Part shown: in pieces, positions 56,805 through 64,000 of the stretch
Layout: every line of letters starts with the position of its first letter
Numbering within the stretch: the first letter of the stretch is position 1
From: Anagrus nilaparvatae
Lineage: Eukaryota; Arthropoda; Insecta; Hymenoptera; Mymaridae
Reading direction: 5' to 3'
DNA: 64,000 nt
Assembly (NCBI GenBank): GCA_022575985.1
Contig: JAKSXM010000278.1
Location: 496,001-560,000 of the forward strand
Made by a program: the position numbers and the translations under genes
The notes under the pieces: model-generated
Database searches by the model: none
What the model was told of the DNA's origin: nothing
The model's input: only the letters and a program-made list of their open reading frames with translations

Positions 56805-57092
56805 AACATTATGTGGATAACGCGGTCCGAAGTACTTCCAGGGCACTATAGGCCGGCGTGGGGTTCGGGAGAGGTCGCATACCTCCTGGACCATATGTTC
56901 AACGCTCATAACACTTCACTAACAATTGTCAAAAGGCGCTTTCACATTCTCAACCCATTAAAATAGATAAATAAAAAAATTAAAATAGTGCAGGGTGTGA
57001 TAGCATGGGCAGTTGTTGGTGATCTCTGTCACAACATCCGTATGGAAGTTGAAGATGGAGGTTAAACAAATACCAATACCCTATGACTTGCA
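56602..57092 (-). mobile_element. tRNA-Arg-derived SINE inserted in copia RNase H, with target duplication
   Basis: CCCTATGACTTGCA flanks the insert at 56602-56615 and 57079-57092; CCAAT precedes both. The insert starts with a plus-strand tRNA-like head. The A box is at about 56628-56640 (TAGCTCTGTGGTT). The anticodon-arm text GGACTTCGGACCTGAAGG resembles tRNA-Arg(TCG). The B box is GGTTCGATTCT (56672-56682). A run of about 33 A (56769-56802) follows. An unrelated 275-bp part continues to 57078, so the insert may be a composite SINE or two events. Box order puts SINE transcription on the plus strand, opposite to copia. Confidence 0.82.
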
Positions 57093-58110
57093 TCTGTGGT
57101 AGCTTCTAATGTATCAGTTTTGGCTTTATAATTTATCCCGAGAAAAGCGGTTCCTCTGAGATATCTCAATAATCTTTTGACATCTTTCCAGTCTTCAGCA
57201 GAAGGATTAGTCTGTTTTCTTGATAATACATTTACAGCATATGAAATATCTGACCTCTTGGCACCTGCTAAGTATAATAAACTCCCAATAGCTTCTCTAT
57301 ATGGAACTTGTTGAGTATAATCTGAAGTATCTATTACTTTTCTTTTCTGAATTTGACTTGTGTCCATAGGAGAATCTTTAGGGCTGCATTATTTCATATT
57401 GAATCTTTCTAATATTTTCTTAATGTATTTTGATTGATCTATAGTTGAAATCTTTTTTTTTCTATCTCTTTCAATTTTCATTCCTAAATAAATTTGAGGT
57501 TCACCTAAATCCTTCATTTTAAAAGCTTCCTTTAGTTTTATTTTGATGAGGTCTATTCCGTTTGAATCATTCCCTCCTACTAATAAATCATCCACATATT
57601 TTATTATAAATGCAAATTTTCCATTTTTCCTCCATGTATATAAGCAAGGTTCATGTATGTCATTTTCTAAGTGTAATTTCTGAGCTTCTTCTGAGAATCT
57701 TTTATTCCATTTTTTAGAGCTTATTTTCGAACCATATAGTGCCTTTTGTAACTTGCAAATTTTTGTTTTTCTAGTTTCTGAGTCTGTTTCAAAACCTTCA
57801 GGTATTTCCATGTAAATATCTTTATTTAGGATACCGTTTAAGAATGCAATTTTGACGTCCATTTGATAAAGTTCTAGATCATATTTATTGACTATTGCTA
57901 AGATTGCTCTAATTAATGGAAGTCTTGATACAGGAGCATATGTTTCTCTGAGTTCATAACATTTTTTGTCTTTGAAGCCTCTAATAACTAATCTTGCTTT
58001 TAATTTCAATTTTCCATTTTCTCCGGTTTTTCTCGTAAAAAACCACCGAGAAACTATGATATTTAACTTTTTTTCTTCTTTCTAATCTAATGGTCTATCC
58101 AAACTTCATT
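57079..58110 (-). pseudogene. Copia reverse transcriptase and N-terminal RNase H
   Basis: The main frame (58009-57389) has LKARLVIRGFKDKKCYELRE, the motif-A region QMDVKIAFLNG, KALYGSKISSKKW and the catalytic YVDDLLVGG box: the RVT_2 family of copia elements. A stop after RFNMK and a further frame (57367-57085) with PYREAIGSLLYLAG and SAEDWKDVKRLLRYLRG lead into RNase H (TDAS at the SINE boundary). The catalytic box is intact, so RT decay consists mainly of frame breaks. Confidence 0.92.
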
Positions 58111-59232
58111 TTCCTTCATTGAATTCAGTTCGTCATCAATGGCTTCTTTCCATTTTAATGATTCTTTAGACAACATTGCTTCTTTATATGATGTTGGATC
58201 TTTGTTAATTGTTGCTAATAGCGAATATCTAATTTCATCTTGTTCAAGGTTATTACTGATATTATCTGGATTATCGTCATCAAAAATAACTTTATTTTTA
58301 TCTATACAGCTTGTCGTGAAATAGGCAAAACTTGTATCTTTAACTAAATTTTCCGAAACAGTTTCTCTTGCATATATTGTAAAGTCTCTGCCTTGTTTTG
58401 CTTTTCTGTTAGGTTTTCTGACAATGTCTGAGTTTTCATCAATAATAATTTCGGCAGTTCGTTTCTTTGGCCTTCCTCTTTTTCTTTTATTTTGCTCATT
58501 TTCGTTTGCCAAACTTTCTTTTCCTGAATCTGAATCATTTTCTATTTCAGTTTCTGAATCAGAGTTTTCAAATGAGATCAATTCTGAATCTATAATATTC
58601 TCATATTCACCATTTTCTGCGTTTTGGAATATTTTCTGATTTTTGTATTCGTCTTTGTATACTAATTTTTCATTAAATCTAACATGTCTAGAACATAGAA
58701 ATTTTTCAGAAGAAGGATGCCATAAAACGTTGCCTCTATTTTAAAAACCTTCTAATACTGTTTTTATAGCATTTGCCGAAAATTTAGTTTCTGAAATTGG
58801 TATTCTAACATATGCGATAAATCTAAATCTTTTGATTTTATCAAGGTGTAGTTTTTGTTTAGGAACAAATTTTTCTATTGGAGTGATGAAGTTTTTTGAT
58901 TTATGCGGTGTTCTATTGTAAATATATGTAGAAGTTTCAGCTGCTAATATCCACATACTTCAAGGTAAACCTGAGTCTAGTAACAAGGATGCAATTATCC
59001 ATTTTAACGTCAAATTAAAACGTTCCGCCATGCAATTGAGTTCTGGCGTATATGCAGGAGCAAAATCATTATCAATTTTCTCTCTATTCATGATTTCTAA
59101 GAAATGCCCATATAAATATTCCTTAGCATTATCTGCTCTAATATAACAAACTTTCTTGTTTTCGCCTAAAATATTTCTGCTGTGTTGTAAGAATTTTTTT
59201 AAACATTCACCTGCTTGATTTTTCTTTTTAAT
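58082..59232 (-). pseudogene. Copia integrase C-terminal half and acidic linker
   Basis: Frames after the stop at 59235 carry the rest of the integrase core (IRADNAKEYL with the second Asp near 59135, PELNCMAERFNLTL with the Glu near 59040) and then SMWILAAETSTYIYNRTPHK. An acidic Ser-rich linker with KRKRGRPKKR (58490-58470) precedes RT (ESLKWKEAIDDELNSMKEN). Stops near 58960, 58741 and 59235. The catalytic residues themselves look present. Confidence 0.85.
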
Positions 59233-61628
59233 TTAATAAATTTTTGCATATCTAGAAAAATCATCAATGAAGGTAATAATATATTTATTTCCTCCCGGGA
59301 ATGAAATTGGTTTAATACGTCCCATCATATCATTATGAATTCTTTGTAATGGATTATCTGCTCTTGTTCTAATTTCTATGCAAGGCTGTTTTGTCATTTT
59401 CGCCAGTTTGCATATTTTACAATCTTTTATAGATTCTTCAAACTTAACATCTTTTATTTTATTATGATTCTTTTGTAGACATTTTAAATATTTAATGGAT
59501 GCATGGCCTAACCTTATATGCCAAAGCATTCCTTCTGATATTTTCTTTATGTTAGGATTGTGATTTATTGAGTTTTGATTTAGAAACATATCATTTGACA
59601 ATCCCTCGGGGTTTATTTTATTAAAGTTTAAGATTTTTCTATTTATCGTGTTTTTATCGAAATCTGAATCTAAAAAATAATCTGAGTTTAAAACTTCTAG
59701 ATTGAGTTCTTGCTCATTTTTCCTCCCAAGATCAGACGGATAACAATCTGAATTTTGTATATTATTTGAGCCCTCTGGAATTGTTCGGGAAAAATCTTGT
59801 ATATCTGTCTGAGATTGTTGTAAGAACTCATCAAGAGTCACTATCTGCGCTGTACAAGCGCAAGAATAATTTTCATAATTCGGATTTAAGCAAGAATTTT
59901 CAGACGTTTGAGCTGTAAATTCTAACAACCAATTTGGTTTTTCATATATACCCGAGAGATATTCTTGATTTGTTTCTTTATCATATGTTTTAAAAATTTT
60001 ATTATCTAAATAAATACTTAATCCTATGTCTGCAAATTTTCTAAGGGATAGTAAATTATTGGCAATATCTTTAGCGGCTAAAACGTTAGTTAATTCTTTG
60101 CTTTGATTGGAGTCAAGGTTTGACTTTAAAAATAGATTTCCTTTGCCATCAATTTTAATATCCGGTTTTTTATTTTTATTTGCACTTTTAATAATTTTGC
60201 CTTCACATTTTTTAAAATTGGATAAATTTAACCCTTTATTAATAATGTGCTCTGTGGCACCTGAGTCCGCAATAAAAGTAATATTATCTGAATATTTATC
60301 ATAATTTAATAAATTACCTGAAGCGTCAGTTGTACTTGCCGCATTAACCTTAGCTGTACGTGACTCCGAGTTATTGCTTCTATTGTACGGATGATGACAT
60401 CCATTAGATTTTTGGTTTACTTTACCACCACCTTGTCTTTGGTTTTGGAATGTCTTTTCACCCTTATTATTGCTGTTATTCTTAAGATTTGGATCATATC
60501 TTGGATTATAATTAGGGCTTAATATGCATTCTAATTTGCCCTTGTGATTTCCAAGTTTCTTGCAGATGTAACAAAAATAATGTCCTTTTTCTATTAGAGG
60601 GCAAACTCTAAAGCATTTTTCAATGTCAGGCTTGTTTTGAAGCTGTTTAGCATTAGCAAGATTTGCTTTGGCTTTGGTGTCATTTCTGGGTTTATTTTCA
60701 TTCTCTAATGATTTTTCAGATACAAATGATAGTAACCTGTTTTTCAATTCTTTATATCCCATTTCATTCCGTTCTTTATCGTTAAGCTTGTATAGGAGAT
60801 ATAAATTGTTTAAATTTTTAACTTCTTTACTTGCGTTGTAAAAATATGATCGTTTTTCTCCTGTAGTAATGGGATCAGCACCATCATTCGTTTCTCCATC
60901 TCTTAAGATTGATTCAAACTTGTTTATGAATTCTACAGCTTTTTCTTTTGGGTGCATTCGTATATTCTGCAAGCGTTGTCTTATTGCTGAATTCGAGGAA
61001 TTTGATTCTACCCTCTTATATTCTTTTAAGAATTCAATGATTTTCTTGGTATCTGTTATATCCGCTATTTGCTTGTGATAATAGTTGTGAATTCTGTTTA
61101 TAATTATGTCTCTTACTTTAATGTTTCGTCTCTCTTTTTCTTTATACGTATATGTACACGTTGTAGCAGCAGGATCTATCATATCGAATAATTCAAATGA
61201 TTTTAATTCTGATTTCAGAAAATCATACCATAAACTGAAAGACATTTTATTCATTAGTTTGTATTCCCTTTTTATGTCAACTTTTACTTCATTTATTTGT
61301 TTAATAGTTTCTTGTAAACCTTTTAAAGTATTTTTTAACATTATATTATTTAAATTATCCGAATTTGTGCTTGAATCAGAGTTTAAGCTAGTTGTTTGAT
61401 CATTTCTGACTATTGTATCGTTATTAATCATTGTTGAATTCAAAAATTGATTATTGTTTACTGGCGAGCTCTAGCTGTTATTTCTTAATTCTAAGCAGTT
61501 GCTTACGATTTTCTGGGCTGCTTCCATAGTCCTGCATAATAAGCTTGATATTTCTTTTATGCGTTCTAGTTGTAATGTTACTTCAGAATATTCTATATTG
61601 TTACTATTATTACTGTTTTCATGAGTCA
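59233..61628 (-). pseudogene. Copia gag, protease, pre-integrase and integrase start
   Basis: An ATG at 61628-61626 opens MTHENSNNSNNIEYSEVTL. One TAG near 61474 (after ELRNNS) interrupts, then the frame is open for 736 codons. It holds a gag helical part (IRQRLQNIRMHPKEKAVEFI), a Cys/His cluster CYICKKLGNHKGKLEC, the protease (ADSGATEHI, about 60255) and LLSLRKFADIGLSIYLDN. The pre-integrase motif WHIRLGHAS and zinc Cys pair (CKICKLAK) follow, then the first integrase Asp (IHNDMMG) and FIDDFSRY. It ends at a TAA at 59235. Apart from the single early stop this is unusually well preserved. Confidence 0.93.
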
Positions 61629-62085
61629 TTTTTTACCTTTGAAAATAGTCAGTCACTTTTTTTTGAGTTTTGTCTGAAAATAATTATTTATTTAATCTGA
61701 GTTTTGGTATTCTTAACCATTTTTCTATATTTGCTCTAAATATTGTTTATCTTATTATATTGTTGGTATATATTTTGTAAATATGTATATTCAAATTGCT
61801 AATGTTTGGATTTAAAATCTGAGTCTAATTCTAAGTCTACATTCTATTTTAATACTATATTCATTAGTTATTAAAATAAATTTGGATCCATCTGAGTCTG
61901 AGTATTCTAATTCAGAATATTTACAAACAATAATTTTTTTTTTTTTTTTTTTTTTTAATAAAAGTTAAGGAAAATACCTATTCTTTTACTAGCACCCCCA
62001 GTGGCATTACTAGTATTGGTTTCTGAGTTTGGATCTGTGTCCTTGGAATCAGTAGAATTAACTTCTATAACATTTGACATAATTT
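61629..62085 (-). other. Leader with possible spliced mini-exons upstream of copia gag
   Basis: An ATG near 62080 opens 34 codons (MSNVIEVNSTDSKDTDPNSE) ending at a possible donor GTATTT (about 61976). A TTATTTTCAG acceptor at about 61678 starts a 37-base exon ending at GTAAAA, immediately before the gag ATG. The join would be phase 1, as in the plus-strand copia gene at 45340. The mini-exon encodes QKKVTDYF. A run of 24 T (61933-61956) lies between. Unproven. Confidence 0.35.
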
Positions 62086-62090
62086 ATTCA

Positions 62091-62940
62091 ACTTCCCAAT
62101 TGACCATTCTTAGCAGATATTCGAGTCTAGTTAATTAAAAAAAAATCTGATTACCAAACAATAGCTTTCAGTTTTGTGCTGAGAAAATTTCCATATAACT
62201 TTGAAAAACAAACCTCGATTTTCAAATTTATTTGAAATATCAGTATCATATTTTAATCATGCGAATAATAAGATATGTGCCCTTCTGAAGTTAAAAATCA
62301 CGAACACAGTGAAGATTCCCTCCAGAAGTCGATCGTACACATGTATCATATTAAAATGACCTCAACAAGATACCGTGTCCATGCATATTTAATGTTTGTT
62401 GGACTAGTAATTTCAAAAATATAAACTGTACCACAGTTTAATTTCTGTAATTACGGTCAATGGTCTGATTTTTATCAGTATATTATGTATTCTAAATAAC
62501 TTCTAGTTTTATCTATGTTAAATATTTTATAATAATTTTTGTTATAAAATATTTTTTAAATTAGTTGTATAATTAAAATTCTGCTCTGAACTTATAAAAA
62601 TATATTCATTTTACATATAAATCACTTTCATAAGCAATTTATGTATAATTTTTATTATGATTATAAATTCATATTATTGTATACCTATGTGTGTATATTA
62701 GAGTTTGTCTTATTTTTTTTCAATATTTTTTGGCTCCCTCCATTTTTTTCGAATATTTTGGTCATAAAAAACCTCCAGCTCCAAGGATTTTGATTTTTAA
62801 GTTTTTCAACCCGTGCTACCGAGCACTTGAAGTTTCCCATTTAAATAACTTGGGAATTTTGGGTTTTTAGCTATAAAAATTTTTACAAAAGCCAAATAGC
62901 GTTTAAAAAAGCTAATTTTTACTGAAAACATACTTTTATA
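62091..62940. other. No gene seen
   Basis: AT-rich; may include the unrecognised 5' LTR of the copia-like element. No frame of interest. Confidence 0.4.
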
Positions 62941-62948
62941 TGTTGTAA

Positions 62949-63865
62949 AGACATGCAATCAGCCCTGCATTCATTCCAAAGGGAATTTTGGGGCTAGAAA
63001 CGCAAATTTACATGTTGGCTCAATCTTATAAAATAAAGTTTTTCGGTAACTTTCGATAAATCGCCACCTCAAAATACAAAATACAAAATACAACCTCAAA
63101 AATTAACCAAAATACTTCTGATTAGTCTACTTTTTTGGGTGTAAATGTCACCTTTCAAATGCCGTAAACTGCGTTTTTTTATCACTGATTCTCTCAGCGC
63201 TATAGTCAATTAACCTACTGGTAATTTTCGACTAAAAATAACCAATTTTTGAATTTTTTTAAACTGCTGTCAAAAATGTAATTTTTGACAAAATTGAGCT
63301 TTATAGGTCTTAAAAATTTTCTACAAGCTTCAAATTTACAAAAATTTTTTACTCACTGCTTTTCAATAAATTATTAACCAGAGATGATAATTTAAAGTCA
63401 CAGTCCCAATTTCAGGGTTTAAAAAAAAAATCAATTTTTATCATTATCTTTGAAAAACGATATCTTAAAAACTATTTAAAGAAAAGAGACGAATAACAAA
63501 TTTTTTAAAACTTGAGACTTGCAGAAAACTTTTAAGGCCTATAAAACTCAATTTTGTCGAAAATTACAATTTTGGCAGCAATTTAAAAAAATTTAAAAAT
63601 TGGGACTTTCGGGTCAAAAATTACCAATAGTTTAATTGACTAAAGCGGTGAGAGAATCAGTGATAAAAATACACGGTTTAGGTCGTTTGAAAGGTGACAT
63701 TTATACCAAAAAAGTAGAATAACCAGAAGTATTTTGGTTCATTTTTGAGGTTGCAGCGTTTTATTGAAAATTACCGAAAAACTTTATTTTATAAGATTGA
63801 GCCAACATGTAAATTTGCGTTTCTAGCCCCAAAATTCCCTTTGGAATGAATGCAGGGCTTTAGAC
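62949..63865. mobile_element. Palindromic non-autonomous DNA element
   Basis: Arms 62950-63380 and 63500-63862 are inverted copies. The outer ends read AGCCCTGCATTCATTCC on the left and its inverse on the right. Shared blocks include GGGGCTAGAAACGCAAATTT and TTATAAAATAAAGTTTTTCG. No frame inside. Flanks do not show a clear target duplication. Confidence 0.85.
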
Positions 63866-64000
63866 ACACTAGAAACAGAGAGAGTATGTAAAAATTACAT
63901 ACGCCAGCCCTGCTCGCATGCAAAAAAAAAAAAAAAAAAAAAAAAATTAATTGGTAATATTTCGTAATTGAATAAAATATCTAACAACATAGTTTACCTA
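63866..64000. other. Right flank with poly(A) run
   Basis: CAGCCCTGCTCGCATGC followed by about 26 A (63920-63946) could be the 3' end of another retroposed sequence; too short to identify. Confidence 0.3.

Larger units (their letters stand above)
55481..62090 (-). mobile_element. Ty1/copia-like retrotransposon, nearly complete, minus strand
   Basis: On the minus strand: gag, CCHC-like knuckle, protease, pre-integrase, integrase, RT, RNase H, purine tract and 3' LTR. Integrase before RT is the copia order. The reading frame runs from 61629 to about 56095 and is broken by several stops and frameshifts and by a SINE. The 3' LTR begins TGTTGGAGAG at 55764 after a purine tract (GTCGAATGGAGGGAA). 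Its far end and the 5' LTR were not identified. Confidence 0.88.

Noticed and set aside
61629..62460. 5' LTR of the copia-like element
   Set aside because: The 3' LTR start sequence (TGTTGGAGAG) was not found on the minus strand in this region.
1..64000. Integrated viral segment or polydnavirus-type circle
   Set aside because: No viral structural genes, excision-site motifs or wasp-virus gene families were recognised; the content is explained by transposable elements and MADF-like genes.

Overview
The window is AT-rich arthropod nuclear DNA, most likely insect. It holds spliced GT-AG genes of the MADF type, R1-clade non-LTR retrotransposons (an arthropod group), Ty3/gypsy and Ty1/copia LTR elements, a tRNA-Arg-like SINE, a PIF/Harbinger transposase and long-inverted-repeat DNA elements. 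No bacterial, organellar or CRISPR features were seen. The species cannot be named from the sequence. Nearly everything recognisable is transposon-derived. The best candidates for intact protein genes are two small MADF-like genes at 31.2-32.5 kb and 40.1-40.9 kb.

Layout. 1-9378: a decayed Ty3/gypsy element on the minus strand (gag, protease, start of RT, integrase, an extra zinc-knuckle ORF, primer site and 5' LTR). The LTR contains a 5'-truncated R1-like insertion with a 17-bp target duplication. 9379-13915: remnants of a minus-strand spliced gene (MADF-like exons plus a larger exon). The gypsy element cut it, and its putative intron holds a hAT-like palindrome that itself carries a solo LTR and a second palindrome. 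13.9-24.1 kb: foldback-like DNA with nested inverted repeats, a 520-bp tandem array and further TIR elements. 24316-26307: a non-autonomous piggyBac-like element with TTAA flanks; a partial copy lies inverted at 53.8-55.0 kb. 26.5-26.65 kb: a heat-shock-type promoter signature without a visible gene.

27.2-43.5 kb: a Harbinger/MADF neighbourhood. Two inverted arms of about 1.4-1.5 kb (28.7-30.25 and 42.1-43.5 kb) each carry a broken MADF-like gene. Between them lie one intact MADF gene, one short intact MADF-like gene, a truncated Harbinger transposase and a chimeric block of LTR, gag-like and R1 sequence. 43.86-44.43 kb is a relic with the RNase II/DIS3 catalytic aspartate signature.

45.3-52.7 kb: a plus-strand copia-like gag/protease reading frame that begins with two phase-1 introns. 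It was split by a 3.4-kb LTR element with nearly identical 190-bp LTRs and the 5-bp duplication GATAC. 55.6-62.1 kb: a second copia-like element on the minus strand, nearly full length, with in-frame stops and a SINE inside its RNase H region. 62.9-63.9 kb: another palindromic element.

The genes do not form a metabolic pathway. The window records successive insertions whose order can be read from the nesting. The likeliest unusual systems are the matryoshka inverted repeats, the Harbinger/MADF arms, and the spliced copia gag.
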